64,000 bases of DNA from Scytolyngbya sp. HA4215-MV1 (GTDB taxonomy: Bacteria > Cyanobacteriota > Cyanobacteriia > Leptolyngbyales > Leptolyngbyaceae): the NCBI GenBank assembly GCA_019359045.1, contig JAHHIA010000005.1, forward strand, positions 424,276-488,275. Direction: 5' to 3'. Below, piece by piece: positions 17,183 to 27,248 of the stretch (positions within the stretch are counted from its first letter, which is position 1; the number at the start of each line of letters is the position of its first letter). The notes beneath the pieces were generated by a model. It was not told where the DNA came from, searched no databases, and saw only the letters and a program-made list of their open reading frames with translations. A program made the translations under genes and the position numbers.

Positions 17183-19612
17183 ATGGATCTCAATTCAGCC
17201 AGCCATCATGTAGCCAAACCAGTCAATCCTGGACTGTCTTCCATAGGGACTCGGCTTTTTGTAGCGGTGATGATGGCTGCCTCCATTGGGCTTGGTGGTT
17301 TAGGGACTTTGTTCTATCGTGAGTTGCAGTCTGTTAGGCTGCTCCAGTTAACTGCAGAGACGGATATTAAGGTCAGGGAGCTGGATTCTGAACTTCGTAG
17401 TAGTGAAAGTTTTTTAAAGAGCCTGGTGGCGGCTACCAGCTTTTTGCACGACAGTAGTGTGCGATCGCCAAAAGCTTATGAACAATTGGTGCTGTCATTT
17501 ATGTCGGCTCGCCCTCGCCTGATTACAGGGTTTGGCGTAATGCAGCTACCTCATGGTTTAATCGATCGACAGTGGTTTGGTCCGTATATTGAAGAATCAC
17601 AACCGAATCGAGGTATCCCAATCGCCAGTCATTCCAGGTTCAGCTTGGTGGAACTCTGGCAGGTCGAGCAATATCCGAAATTGCAATATTACACAAATAC
17701 AATTCAGGCAAATCAATACTCGTGGTCAGAGCCTTACCTTAATACAAGTTTTCCGATTCCATTAATGACATTTGCAGGTCCCATTCGCGATCGCAAAGGA
17801 CACTTAATTGGCGTTATGAATGGCGACATTAATATTAAAGATTTGAATCAAGTCCACAAGAGTGTTTTATCGAATGGAACGTATTATGTATTAGTGACTC
17901 AAAAGGGCACTCTATTAAGTTATTCTCCCGATCCGATAAGGTCATCCAAGCTAGAAAATATTACCTCGATTCCAGCCTTGAAGCCAGTTTGGAATCAAAT
18001 CCAACATGAATTCGTTCAAAGAAAATCGCAGGGATTTTTAAAATCTAATTCAACGAAAAGTTATTGGGTTTATCAGAAAGTACCGAGCAGTCAATGGGTG
18101 ATGTTGCAAGCGATTCCCTATTCAGCTGTGATCCAGCCAGCTTTACGGGGAGCGATTAGTGCAACTCTGATTGCAGGAATTATTTTGGCTTTAGTTGTTT
18201 TCTGGTTTATCCGATTTCTCAACCGTCGCTTACAGCCTATTTTAGATGTTTGCGATGCAGATCTGACTCACGAAAAGGGAGTGATTAGACCTAAAGACGA
18301 AATTAGCCGTTTATCGGATGCTTTTTTTAGTATGGTCGATCGACACAATGCACTGTTGCAGCAGTTGCAACTCGCAAATTCGGATCTCATGAGATCGAAT
18401 CGTTTGAAAGATAGTTTTCTGGCGAATATGAGCCATGAATTGCGTACCCCCCTCAATGTTATTCTCGGCATGACGGAAGGCTTACAAGAACAAGTTTTCG
18501 GTACGCTGAATGAGCGGCAGCTCAAAGTCTTGCAAACGGTTGAGCGCAGTGGAAGCCATCTGTTGGAATTGATCAACGACATTCTCGATTTGGCAAAAAT
18601 TGAGTCCGGGCATGTTCAGCTAGATTATGCCCCCATATCAATTAGCCATCTCTGCCAAGAGAGTCTGGGATTTATTAAACAGCAAGCGTTTAATAAACAG
18701 ATTCAACTCAATGTCTACGTGCCTCCCCATTTACCTCATTTACTTGTCGATGAACGGCGTATTCGCCAGGTTCTAATTAATTTGCTCAGCAATGCGGTCA
18801 AATTTACTCCCAAGGGTGGCGAGGTGAGTCTGGTAGTCAGTGTGGAGGCAATAACGAAAGATCAGGATCATACAGTCGCGTCTTCTTTCGCGTCTTCTGT
18901 CTCTACCCTGCTTTGCTTCTCGGTTACTGACACGGGAATTGGGATCGCTCCCGAAGATATTAAGAAGTTATTTCAATCGTTTGTTCAAATTGATAGTTCT
19001 CTGAATCGTCAATATATGGGAACAGGGTTAGGATTGGCGTTAGTGAAGCAAATTGTTGAACTTCATGGCGGCAAAGTCAGCATAACCAGTGAACTGGGCG
19101 TAGGTAGTTGCTTTACGATCGAGCTTCCCTATCGCGTTCCTGTAGTGCTCCATTCTGCACCAACCAGCCTGACGACGTCCCCTTCAATTGGGCTGGATTC
19201 TCCACCGCTCGATGGCACTCAAGCGCACACGCTCCTGATTTTGATCGCTGAAGATAATGAAGCCAACATGCAGACAGTTTCGAGCTATCTGGAAGCAAAG
19301 GGTTATCACCTGCTGCTTGCTAGAGATGCTCAAGCCGCGATCGACCTTGCCAAAATGCACCAACCCGACTTGATTTTGATGGATATCCAGATGCCTGATA
19401 TGGATGGGCTGGAAGCAACCCGCCGGATGCGCCTCGATCCGGCTCTGGTCAATACACCGATCGTTGCTCTGACGGCACTTGCGATGGCAGACGATCGAGA
19501 AAAGTGTTTAGCGGCAGGAGCGAATGATTATCTGTCTAAACCCGTTAAACTCAAGCAGTTGTTAACGGTGATTCAGCACCTTTTAACTGCACGAAATTCG
19601 ATAAATCATTAA
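17183..19612 (+). CDS. Membrane hybrid histidine kinase with Cache-like sensor and receiver
   Basis: About 809 residues. A first membrane helix (about 22-45, LFVAVMMAASIGLGGLGTLF) and a second (about 330-352) enclose a roughly 280-residue extracytoplasmic region resembling a double-Cache sensor. Then come a HAMP-like linker, HisKA with His near 416 (NMSHELRTPLNVI), HATPase (NLLSNAVKF; DTGIGIAP; GTGLGLALVKQI) and a C-terminal receiver with phospho-acceptor Asp near 732 (LILMDIQMPDMDG). All catalytic signatures are intact. An upstream GTG at 17138 would add 15 residues; the ATG is preferred, though neither has a good ribosome-binding site. Ligand unknown. Confidence 0.92.
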   Translation: MDLNSASHHVAKPVNPGLSSIGTRLFVAVMMAASIGLGGLGTLFYRELQSVRLLQLTAETDIKVRELDSELRSSESFLKSLVAATSFLHDSSVRSPKAYEQLVLSFMSARPRLITGFGVMQLPHGLIDRQWFGPYIEESQPNRGIPIASHSRFSLVELWQVEQYPKLQYYTNTIQANQYSWSEPYLNTSFPIPLMTFAGPIRDRKGHLIGVMNGDINIKDLNQVHKSVLSNGTYYVLVTQKGTLLSYSPDPIRSSKLENITSIPALKPVWNQIQHEFVQRKSQGFLKSNSTKSYWVYQKVPSSQWVMLQAIPYSAVIQPALRGAISATLIAGIILALVVFWFIRFLNRRLQPILDVCDADLTHEKGVIRPKDEISRLSDAFFSMVDRHNALLQQLQLANSDLMRSNRLKDSFLANMSHELRTPLNVILGMTEGLQEQVFGTLNERQLKVLQTVERSGSHLLELINDILDLAKIESGHVQLDYAPISISHLCQESLGFIKQQAFNKQIQLNVYVPPHLPHLLVDERRIRQVLINLLSNAVKFTPKGGEVSLVVSVEAITKDQDHTVASSFASSVSTLLCFSVTDTGIGIAPEDIKKLFQSFVQIDSSLNRQYMGTGLGLALVKQIVELHGGKVSITSELGVGSCFTIELPYRVPVVLHSAPTSLTTSPSIGLDSPPLDGTQAHTLLILIAEDNEANMQTVSSYLEAKGYHLLLARDAQAAIDLAKMHQPDLILMDIQMPDMDGLEATRRMRLDPALVNTPIVALTALAMADDREKCLAAGANDYLSKPVKLKQLLTVIQHLLTARNSINH

Positions 19613-19996
19613 CAGCAACCCAAGATTGCTACGGGCTTAGTCGTTAACAACGCAGTCGATTCTTGGGATAATGTCGTTTGTACCCAAGATTTTCATATTT
19701 CTTCTTTAAGCTGTAACTATTCAGACATGAAAGCCTTGATCGATCCAAAAGAATCTCGTTGTTTTTTCACTTGCCATAGATTCTCCTGATTCTGACAGAT
19801 TTTGTGTTGGATCTCTGAAATCCTTTAAGGGCTTAGCATTCGGGCAATATTCTTTGCAAGGCCGCATCGATTTTTAGCCAAATGCTTAAGCCCCTACGCC
19901 AGGTCAACACAAACTGAGGTAGAACCAGAGACTCTCAACTGATCTCCTAGTCTGTAGTCCGTTTTTAGTGCTTCGTCTTTAGCCCATCTGTTCGTT
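19613..19996. other. Gap with 24-nt repeat (copy 1) upstream of the FIST gene
   Basis: 384 bp. At 19905-19928 lies a 24-nt sequence beginning CAACACAAA and ending TAGAACCAG; a copy with two mismatches is found at 23444-23467, upstream of the O-methyltransferase. No gene is seen in the gap. Confidence 0.5.
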
Positions 19997-21145
19997 ATGT
20001 TTAAGATAGCCATTGGTCACAGCAACGATCCTGATTCCAACGAAGCTGTTGAGGAAATTTTGGAGCAATGCCTAAATTCCTTGGTTGGAGCCACTCCACA
20101 AGCAGGGCTACTATTTTCTGCACTCAATTTCGATCATTCTTGGATTCTTCAACGCATTAACGAGGTTTTTCCAGGACTAGAATTAATTGGTGGCACAACG
20201 GATGGTGAACTTTCCTCAGTTTTAGAATTTCAGCAAGATTCTCTGACCCTGATCTTGTTTTGTTCAGACAACATAGAAATTCGGGCAGCTGTCGGACGGA
20301 ATGTATCTCAAAATCCAACAGCGATCGCGCAACAGACAGCTGAAGCTGCCAAAAGGCAACTCTCCTATCCCCCCAAATTTTGTATTACGATACCTGAAAG
20401 TCTTACCACCAGTACGGTCGCGATTTTGCAAGGGTTAATGCTAGGGTTAGAGAATATTCCGATTTTTGGCGGAGCCACTGCCGACCAATGGCAATATCAA
20501 CAAACCTATCAGTTTTATAAAACAGAGGTTTTAAGTGATGCAGTGCCCCTACTCCTGTTTTCAGGGCAAATCTTGTTCTCTCATGGCATTGCAGGAGGAT
20601 GGTATCCGATCGGCAAACAGCGTCTGATCACCAAGGTGGATCAAAACATCATCTATGAAATTGACGGGAAACCTGCTCTAGATTTTTATCACTATTACCT
20701 CAATGATTCAGATCCGGACGCGGTTTATCCTTTAGCCGTCTTTCCACCCCAAGAAGAAAATTTCTTCTTGCGCGGTGCTCTTGGCTACGACTCGGCTATT
20801 GGTAGCATTACTGTTTCAGGTGATGTTCCTGAGCATTCTGTAGTTCAAATTACTGATGCATCCCTTGAAGATATCGTGATCGCCTCTCAAGTCGCTTTTA
20901 CTGATGCATTAAAGAACTATCCAGGACAAGATCCCCAAGTCGCCTTATTCTTCTCTTGTGCCTGGCGACGACAAATTTTGGGCACCCGTGCAAATGAAGA
21001 ATATCAGGCGATCGCTCGTTGTTGGAAACGACCTATTACCAGTTGTGGCTTTTACACCTATGGAGAGATTGCCCCATTACGAGAGAATGGGCAAACGTTT
21101 TTTCACAACACTACTTTCGTTGCCTTGCTAATCGGCAATCAATAA
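19997..21145 (+). CDS. FIST-domain sensory protein
   Basis: A 382-residue soluble protein with the FIST_N/FIST_C architecture, a sensory module thought to bind small ligands such as amino acids. Seen: the N-terminal strand-loop segment, the central LIGGTTDGELSS motif, NIPIFGGATADQW, and the C-terminal ALFFSCAWRRQILGTRANEEYQ region ending in CGFYTYGEIAP and HNTTFV, which are family hallmarks. It is followed after 6 nt by a histidine kinase and then by a REC-GGDEF protein, so it most likely supplies the input of a three-part signalling system. The ligand is not deducible. Confidence 0.92.
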   Translation: MFKIAIGHSNDPDSNEAVEEILEQCLNSLVGATPQAGLLFSALNFDHSWILQRINEVFPGLELIGGTTDGELSSVLEFQQDSLTLILFCSDNIEIRAAVGRNVSQNPTAIAQQTAEAAKRQLSYPPKFCITIPESLTTSTVAILQGLMLGLENIPIFGGATADQWQYQQTYQFYKTEVLSDAVPLLLFSGQILFSHGIAGGWYPIGKQRLITKVDQNIIYEIDGKPALDFYHYYLNDSDPDAVYPLAVFPPQEENFFLRGALGYDSAIGSITVSGDVPEHSVVQITDASLEDIVIASQVAFTDALKNYPGQDPQVALFFSCAWRRQILGTRANEEYQAIARCWKRPITSCGFYTYGEIAPLRENGQTFFHNTTFVALLIGNQ

Positions 21146-21151
21146 TGCGCC

Positions 21152-22138
21152 ATGCAACCTAGAGACTTGAATGCTGAAATTAAACAATTGCAGAAAGAGA
21201 TCCGGATTCTAGCAAGGAAACTGGAGCGTTCGGAAACCGATCGTGCCCGGTTGGAGATTACAAATCGCAATAAAGAATCTCTGCTAAAACGGGTGATTGG
21301 TGAATTACAAACCTCACAAGTCATTTTAGAAAAAAAAGGTGCCGATTTAGAGCAAGCTTTTAATGAATTAAGCTTGATGCAAACCAAACTAGTTGAGGTT
21401 GAGACCATGGCTGCATTGGGCAGTTTGGTGGCAGGTGTTGCTCATGAAATCAGTACCCCTGTGGGTACTAGTATTACCCTTGCCTCTACTCTGATGGATG
21501 AAACGCAATTACTTCTAGCTGGATTAAAGTCTGGGCAATTGAGACGATCGCTTTTAAACAACTACATTGAAATTGCTCAAGAAAGCGCCAGTTTAATTTT
21601 GAGTAATCTCAATCGCGCCGGAGCGTTGGTGCAAAGTTTTAAACAAGTCGCTGTGGATCAATCGAGTTTGGAGAAACGCACCTTTAGAGTAAAACCCTAT
21701 TTAGAAGAAGTTATGATCAGTCTTTCTCCTCAATTCAAACAAACGCTTCATACAATTGCGGTCAAAGGAGATGACGCGATCGAGATCGATAGCTATCCGG
21801 GAGCATTAGCCCAGATTGCAACTAACTTAGTAACCAATTCATTGCTCCATGCTTATTTACCCAATGAACAAGGAATATTGTGGTTCGAAGTGATTCAACA
21901 AAATGAGTATATCCTCATTCAATACAGTGACGATGGCATGGGGATTCCCGAAAATATTTTAAGTAAAGTCTTTGAACCATTCTTTACTACGGCTCGGGAG
22001 AAGGGAGGAACCGGTTTAGGATTACATATTGCTTATAACTTGGTAACACAAAAATTGCAGGGCAGGATGGATCTTGAGAGCGAAGTCGGGAAGGGGACTC
22101 AGTTCAATATTCGACTTCCTCAATCTATCCATGTGTAA
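21152..22138 (+). CDS. Histidine kinase with N-terminal coiled coil
   Basis: A 328-residue cytoplasmic kinase. Residues 5-85 are a long coiled coil without a recognised sensor domain. The phospho-acceptor is His98 in GVAHEISTPVG. The ATP-binding domain shows NLVTNSLLHAY, YSDDGMGIPENI and GGTGLGLHIAYNLV. Lack of its own sensor fits input from the FIST protein encoded 6 nt upstream. Output is probably the REC-GGDEF protein encoded 30 nt downstream. Confidence 0.93.
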   Translation: MQPRDLNAEIKQLQKEIRILARKLERSETDRARLEITNRNKESLLKRVIGELQTSQVILEKKGADLEQAFNELSLMQTKLVEVETMAALGSLVAGVAHEISTPVGTSITLASTLMDETQLLLAGLKSGQLRRSLLNNYIEIAQESASLILSNLNRAGALVQSFKQVAVDQSSLEKRTFRVKPYLEEVMISLSPQFKQTLHTIAVKGDDAIEIDSYPGALAQIATNLVTNSLLHAYLPNEQGILWFEVIQQNEYILIQYSDDGMGIPENILSKVFEPFFTTAREKGGTGLGLHIAYNLVTQKLQGRMDLESEVGKGTQFNIRLPQSIHV

Positions 22139-22168
22139 TCCTTTTAATCGCAAAAAATAATGTAAATC

Positions 22169-23395
22169 ATGATTCCTCCCAATCAACCATCAAAATCTAT
22201 TCCTGAAGAGAACAATGACGACTTCATTATTTTACTAGATGAGCCACTTGACTTGAGTGATGAAGCGGCAACTCTGCCGTCAGATTTATTGGCGAATGCA
22301 TGGAAAATCATTATTGTCGATGACGAACCGGACGTACATCGAGCAACTCAACTTGCACTCAAGAATTTGCACTTTGAAGGAAAACCTTTAATGTTTTTCT
22401 CTGCCTATTCAGCAGAAGCGGGCAAACAATTAATTACGGTTGAGCATCCAGATGCAGCATTGATTTTGTTAGATGTTGTGATGGAAACCAATGATGCTGG
22501 ACTCAAAGTCATACAATATATTCGAGAAGAGCTAAAAAATCAACAGGTTCGAATTATTTTACGAACGGGGCATCCTGGTGAGGCTCCCGAAGAGGCTGTC
22601 ATCCTCACTTACGATATAAATGACTATAAGCTCAAAGTTGAATTGACTCGGCAAAAACTTTTAACCAGTGTAATTTCGGCTCTGCGGTCTTATCGCGACA
22701 TCATTACCATAGACCAACAACGTCTTGAACTGGCGCATGCTTTAGTACAGTTAAGACAAACCCAACTTCAGCTGGAAGAATATACGCACACTCTTGAAAA
22801 AAAGGTAGCAGAGCGGACGTCGGATTTGGCAGCAGCTAACCGAGAATTGTATCGTTTGGTGGCATTGGACAGCCTGACGCTAATTGCCAATCGCCGTCAT
22901 TTTGATGAATATTGGCAGCAACAATGGCAGCTTTTAACGCAGCAGCGTCATCCATTGTCGTTACTGTTGATCGATGTGGATCACTTTAAGTTCTATAACG
23001 ATTACTATGGGCATCAAGCAGGAGATGAGTGTTTGCGAGCCGTTGCTCAAGGTATTCAGCGGGTCTTGAATCGCCCCACAGATCTCGTCGCCCGCTACGG
23101 GGGAGAAGAGTTTGTAGTGGTGTTACCTTACACTTCCTTGAAGGGAGCAACCAAACTTGCTGATGCCATTATGACGGAGATCTACAGACTTAATTTAGTC
23201 CATTTGAAATCGCCGGTGAGCGATCGCATTACCCTCAGCATGGGAATTTTTTGTGTGACTCCTCAAGCAAGCATGACATCGGACGCTCCGATTGCACAGG
23301 CGGATAAAGCGCTGTATCAAGCAAAGCAAGCAGGACGAAATCGTTATTTTATCTGTGACTTGATCGATATCATCTGCCCTTCCCAGTGGAGTTAG
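22169..23395 (+). CDS. REC-GGDEF diguanylate cyclase
   Basis: A 408-residue response regulator. A 45-residue acidic N-terminal extension precedes a receiver with VDDEPD at 50-55 and phospho-acceptor Asp102 (ILLDVVM). A coiled coil (about 185-225) connects to a GGDEF domain with the intact catalytic motif YGGEEF near 311-316 and the upstream metal-binding segment LLIDVDHFKFYND. Cyclic-di-GMP synthesis is therefore expected. It is the last gene of the FIST-kinase-cyclase set. Confidence 0.93.
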   Translation: MIPPNQPSKSIPEENNDDFIILLDEPLDLSDEAATLPSDLLANAWKIIIVDDEPDVHRATQLALKNLHFEGKPLMFFSAYSAEAGKQLITVEHPDAALILLDVVMETNDAGLKVIQYIREELKNQQVRIILRTGHPGEAPEEAVILTYDINDYKLKVELTRQKLLTSVISALRSYRDIITIDQQRLELAHALVQLRQTQLQLEEYTHTLEKKVAERTSDLAAANRELYRLVALDSLTLIANRRHFDEYWQQQWQLLTQQRHPLSLLLIDVDHFKFYNDYYGHQAGDECLRAVAQGIQRVLNRPTDLVARYGGEEFVVVLPYTSLKGATKLADAIMTEIYRLNLVHLKSPVSDRITLSMGIFCVTPQASMTSDAPIAQADKALYQAKQAGRNRYFICDLIDIICPSQWS

Positions 23396-23411
23396 AGAGC
23401 TAACTCACTTA

Positions 23412-23431
23412 AGCTCGACCTAAGTCGAGCT
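23412..23431 (+). terminator. Stem-loop after the FIST operon
   Basis: AGCTCGAC-CTAA-GTCGAGCT, an 8-bp perfect stem with a 4-nt loop, 16 nt past the stop of the REC-GGDEF gene. A U run is absent, so termination is likely but unproven. Confidence 0.45.
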
Positions 23432-23443
23432 CCCATGCATGAC

Positions 23444-23467
23444 CAACACAAATTGAGTTAGAACCAG
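23444..23467 (+). repeat. 24-nt repeat, copy 2
   Basis: Copy of the 24-nt sequence at 19905-19928 (22 of 24 identical), same orientation, upstream of the O-methyltransferase gene. Confidence 0.6.
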
Positions 23468-23622
23468 CAAAATCCTAGTTCAAGTGAGACAAAATTATGT
23501 TTCACTCTATTTCTGCTTTCCATTCCCTTCTCGCTTCCGCAACAAGATAGCAATATTCGATGATCTTGTGCCCTTTTGCAGGGCAATTGAGTCCCCTTTT
23601 CTAGCAAATTTTGGAGCAAATG

Positions 23623-24699
23623 ATGCTAACTGAGGAAACAACGACCGCACTTGACCCGATCGCTGACTCAAAGTCTGATCCGGCTCCCAATCCTTCACAC
23701 ATTCTGGAAGTGGGCTTTGGCTTTTGGAGTTCTAAGGTTCTGCTGACTGCGGTTAAGTTAGGCGTTTTTACTACCCTGGGCGATCGCGCGATGACGGGTA
23801 AAGAATTGGGTCAAGCATTGGAAATTCATCCACGCGGCATTTTCGACTTTTTTGATGCCTTGGTGGCGCTAGGGTTCCTATACCGACAAGGGAATGGGAC
23901 TGAAGGACAATATCGCAACACGGAAGCCACTGCCCAATACTTGAATCAGCATCAACCAGGTTACATTGGAGGCATTCTGGAAATGGCGAACGATCGCCTG
24001 TTCAAATTTTGGAGTGACCTTGGGCCTGCACTCAAAACTGGTAAACCCCAGAACGAAATTAAGCATAGCCAGAAGTCGATGTTTGAGACGCTGTATGCAG
24101 ACATTCCGCAACTAGAACAGTTTATGGGGGCGATGACGGGCATTTCACGGGGTAACTTTCAAGCCTTTGCTGCCAAGTTTGACTTTTCTCCTTACCAAAC
24201 TCTATGTGATGTGGGAGGAGCAGCGGGATTGCTGTCTCAGTTGGTTGCCAAACAACACTCACACTTGCGTTGCCTATCGTTTGATTTGCCTGCGGTAGAA
24301 TCCATTGCCCAAAAATCGATTGAGCAAGCAGGACTCTCCGATCGTATTCAAGTGATCTCTGGCGATTTCTTTACTGATGCCTTACCCAAGGCAGATGTGA
24401 TTACCATGGGGATGATTTTGCATGATTGGAATCTAGAAAAGAAGAAACACCTGATCCGTTTGGCTTATGATGCCTTGCCTGAGAACGGAGCTTTTGTCGC
24501 GATCGAAAATTTGATTGATGACGATCGGCGAGAAAATGCGTTTGGTTTAATGATGTCACTCAATATGCTGATTGAGTTTGGCGATGCATTTGATTTTACC
24601 GGAGCAGATTTTTGGAATTGGTGCCAGGAAGCTGGATTTCGACGCTATGAAGTGCTGCATCTGGCAGGACCCTGTAGTGCAGCGATCGCTTACAAATAG
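23623..24699 (+). CDS. SAM-dependent O-methyltransferase (plant COMT/CrtF-like family 2)
   Basis: A 358-residue protein with an N-terminal winged-helix dimerisation domain (LTAVKLGVFTTLGDRAMTGKELGQAL) and a C-terminal Rossmann methyltransferase domain. The SAM-binding glycine motif is CDVGGAAGLLSQL and the family's catalytic His is in MGMILHDWN. Relatives methylate hydroxyl groups of carotenoids, bacteriochlorophyll precursors or phenolics; the acceptor here cannot be named. The ATG at 23623 is chosen because GGAG lies 6 nt upstream. It is a lone gene converging on ftsH. Confidence 0.9.
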   Translation: MLTEETTTALDPIADSKSDPAPNPSHILEVGFGFWSSKVLLTAVKLGVFTTLGDRAMTGKELGQALEIHPRGIFDFFDALVALGFLYRQGNGTEGQYRNTEATAQYLNQHQPGYIGGILEMANDRLFKFWSDLGPALKTGKPQNEIKHSQKSMFETLYADIPQLEQFMGAMTGISRGNFQAFAAKFDFSPYQTLCDVGGAAGLLSQLVAKQHSHLRCLSFDLPAVESIAQKSIEQAGLSDRIQVISGDFFTDALPKADVITMGMILHDWNLEKKKHLIRLAYDALPENGAFVAIENLIDDDRRENAFGLMMSLNMLIEFGDAFDFTGADFWNWCQEAGFRRYEVLHLAGPCSAAIAYK

Positions 24700-24753
24700 G
24701 GAATCCCCTTTAGCGAATATTCTGACGTTGCTTAACAACGGGATGATAACGAT

Positions 24754-24794
24754 GCGAGATGATTTGGAACGAAGTTTCAAATCATCTCGCTTTT
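24754..24794 (+). terminator. Rho-independent terminator of the O-methyltransferase gene
   Basis: A 13-bp perfect stem (GCGAGATGATTTG at 24754-24766 with 24778-24790), extended by four inner pairs around a GAA loop and followed by TTTT. It lies 54 nt past the stop. Confidence 0.8.
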
Positions 24795-24832
24795 CAGCAA
24801 CGCCAATATTCTTTCCATATGCATCCATTGAG

Positions 24833-24872
24833 CACAAAATCTCCAGAATCGTTAAGATTTGGAGATTTTGTG
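24833..24872. terminator. Stem-loop between convergent O-methyltransferase and ftsH
   Basis: A 13-bp perfect stem: CACAAAATCTCCA at 24833-24845 pairs with 24860-24872, with a further short inner stem. It is 54 nt beyond the ftsH stop on the minus strand and may end that transcript. Confidence 0.6.
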
Positions 24873-24926
24873 GACTTGATCAAGTTTTTGTCTACCAAAC
24901 TGTCGAGTCTGGAGCAACGCTATCGC

Positions 24927-26867
24927 CTAAACTAAAACCGTCTGCATTAAGTGGGTCTCTTCGGGCAATTTGCCGGTGCATAACCAGGATTCCATTTCTG
25001 CTGGGGCTTGAGCGCGATTGAGTTGTGCGCGCAATGCATCCCCCTCCAAAACTTCTTTGTCCAGCAATGCACGAGCAGTTTCTTCCAACAACTCACGGTT
25101 TTTATCCAAAATTGCCAGCGCAATGTGGTGAGCATTATCGACGATTTCTTTGACTTCGCGATCGATCTGCTCAGTCACTTTGGGGCTAACTGTGCGTCGA
25201 GGCGAACTATAGCCATCTAAAAACTGTTGTTGTGCTTTCTCAAAGGCAACCGGACCCAGGGTATCGCTCATGCCATAGAGGGTAACAGAGCGTTCTGCTA
25301 GGTCGGTGGCTTTTTGGATATCGTCGCTGGCTCCCGTGGAAACTTTGTTGAAGATGATTTCTTCTGCCGATCGTCCCCCTAAAAGTGTGGCAATTCGTCC
25401 TCGAATTTCGTCTTCTGCCATCAAAAAGCGGTCTTCTTCAGGCAGTTGTAGGGTATAGCCCAGTGCCCCCACCCCCCGCGGCACGATGGAGATTTTCTCA
25501 ACCTTGCCAGCTCCGGGCATCAGTGCTCCCACGATCGCGTGACCCACTTCGTGGTTGGCAACAATCTTTTTCTCCATTTCGTTGAGTACGCGTGACTTTT
25601 TCTCCAGCCCCGCAATGACGCGCTCGATCGCTTCGTTGAAGTCTGCCATTTGCACAGCGGGACGGTTTCCTCGCGCTGCCAACAATGCGGCTTCGTTGAC
25701 CAGATTTGCCAGATCGGCTCCAACAAAGCCAGGGGTGCGGATGGCGATCAATCCCAAGTTGACATCATCCGCCAGTTTGACGTTGCGAGCGTGTACTTTG
25801 AGGATTGCCTCGCGCCCAATCTTGTCGGGACGATCCACCACGACCTGACGATCGAACCGTCCGGGACGGCGCAATGCCGGATCAAGCACTTCTGGGCGGT
25901 TAGTTGCTGCCAACAAAATCACGCCCGTGTTCGCCTCAAAGCCATCCATTTCGGTCAACAATTGGTTGAGGGTTTGCTCTCGCTCATCATTGCCACCCAG
26001 CATATTGTTGCCCGCGCGAGACTTACCCAACGCATCCAACTCATCAATGAACACAATACAGGGAGCCTGTTGCTTTGCCTGCTCGAACAGGTCACGCACC
26101 CGTGAAGCACCGACCCCAACAAACAGCTCAATAAACTCCGAACCAGAAATGCTGAAAAAAGGCACCCCTGCTTCACCTGCCACGGCTTTGGCAAGCAAGG
26201 TTTTACCTGTTCCTGGCGACCCCACTAGCAAAACTCCCTTGGGAATTTTGGCGCCCAGACGGGTGTACTTATCGGCGTTTTTGAGGAAATCGACAATCTC
26301 TTGCAATTCAGCTTTGGCTTCATCCACACCTGCCACATCACCAAACTTCACTCCGGTGGTGCCCTCGGAGTAGATACGGGCTTTGCTCTTGCCCACAGTC
26401 AGCGATGCGGGTCCACCGCCTTGCCGATTGAGTATCCATCCCCAAATCCCAAAAAAGATCAAAGGCGGCACCACCCAACTCAATAAGGTACCAATCCAAC
26501 CGTTACTGCTGGGTTGAGGAGCTGCAAACTCAACGTTGTGATCACGCAAGATCTTGGGTAAATCCAGATCCAGTGCCACAGGAGTGGTTTTGAAAACTTT
26601 GGCAGTTGCGGGCTGATCCTGTGAGTCTTGCGTGTTGGGCTTGACTGAAAACTCGATCTGTTCTTGACCAATAATGGCCCGATCGACCTGGTTGGCTTCG
26701 ACTTTCGCCACAAAATCGCTGTAGGGCACTTGCGGCAAGCGGGGACCAAACCCAGGCAGAATAAAATTCAACACTAACAAAACGGTAAATAGAACTAACA
26801 ACCCCCCACCCAGTTGTCTAGGTTTTGGTGTTTTGATCGGAGGTTTATTATGGGTTTCAACGGGCAT
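24927..26867 (-). CDS. ftsH: ATP-dependent zinc metalloprotease FtsH
   Basis: Membrane-bound AAA+ protease of 646 residues that degrades damaged membrane proteins; in cyanobacteria FtsH paralogues act in photosystem II repair and regulation. Seen: N-terminal helix (about 21-39), a lumenal/periplasmic stretch, a second helix (about 128-146), Walker A GSPGTGKT at 216-223, Walker [11 protein letters not shown] near 271-280, the second region of homology ending RRPGRFDR, and the zinc site HEVGH at 439-443. The ATG at 26867 has AGGAG 8 nt upstream; longer frames are not supported. Which paralogue this is cannot be told without comparison. Confidence 0.97.
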   Translation of the reverse strand: MPVETHNKPPIKTPKPRQLGGGLLVLFTVLLVLNFILPGFGPRLPQVPYSDFVAKVEANQVDRAIIGQEQIEFSVKPNTQDSQDQPATAKVFKTTPVALDLDLPKILRDHNVEFAAPQPSSNGWIGTLLSWVVPPLIFFGIWGWILNRQGGGPASLTVGKSKARIYSEGTTGVKFGDVAGVDEAKAELQEIVDFLKNADKYTRLGAKIPKGVLLVGSPGTGKTLLAKAVAGEAGVPFFSISGSEFIELFVGVGASRVRDLFEQAKQQAPCIVFIDELDALGKSRAGNNMLGGNDEREQTLNQLLTEMDGFEANTGVILLAATNRPEVLDPALRRPGRFDRQVVVDRPDKIGREAILKVHARNVKLADDVNLGLIAIRTPGFVGADLANLVNEAALLAARGNRPAVQMADFNEAIERVIAGLEKKSRVLNEMEKKIVANHEVGHAIVGALMPGAGKVEKISIVPRGVGALGYTLQLPEEDRFLMAEDEIRGRIATLLGGRSAEEIIFNKVSTGASDDIQKATDLAERSVTLYGMSDTLGPVAFEKAQQQFLDGYSSPRRTVSPKVTEQIDREVKEIVDNAHHIALAILDKNRELLEETARALLDKEVLEGDALRAQLNRAQAPAEMESWLCTGKLPEETHLMQTVLV

Positions 26868-27105
26868 AGTCAAAGCTCCTGGAGTAAACGGGCGATCGCC
26901 AAGTCGTGTACTGTTTGCAGTTAGCAACGAGCAAATCGCAAATGCTTTTCTGAAATTCATTCTAAAGAATTTTTAGCGATCGCTCAGATTCGGTTATCTC
27001 GACTGGATAGGCGTGTTACCGCACTGATGGGTACCTCTCAGATTGGGGAAAGAGGCAAGATGGATATGGGGCGGGGGAGACGCAGGGACGCGGCGAGTGG
27101 GGCAG

Positions 27106-27134
27106 TTGGTTTTTAGGTACATTTGTCTTATAAT
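27106..27134 (+). promoter_or_regulatory. Putative sbcD promoter
   Basis: TTGGTT (27106-27111), a 17-nt spacer, then the consensus -10 box TATAAT (27129-27134), about 110 nt upstream of the sbcD ATG. The gap 26868-27248 also holds G-rich low-complexity sequence and must contain the divergent ftsH promoter. Confidence 0.5.
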
Positions 27135-27248
27135 ACACTTGCTCTTGTTACGATCAATCTGCTCTGGCTGCGGGGAGATGGCTGCGGGAGACATTCCAGC
27201 AATCACGTTTTTCTATCAAGACGCGCTCAAATACTTGATGCACCCTCG

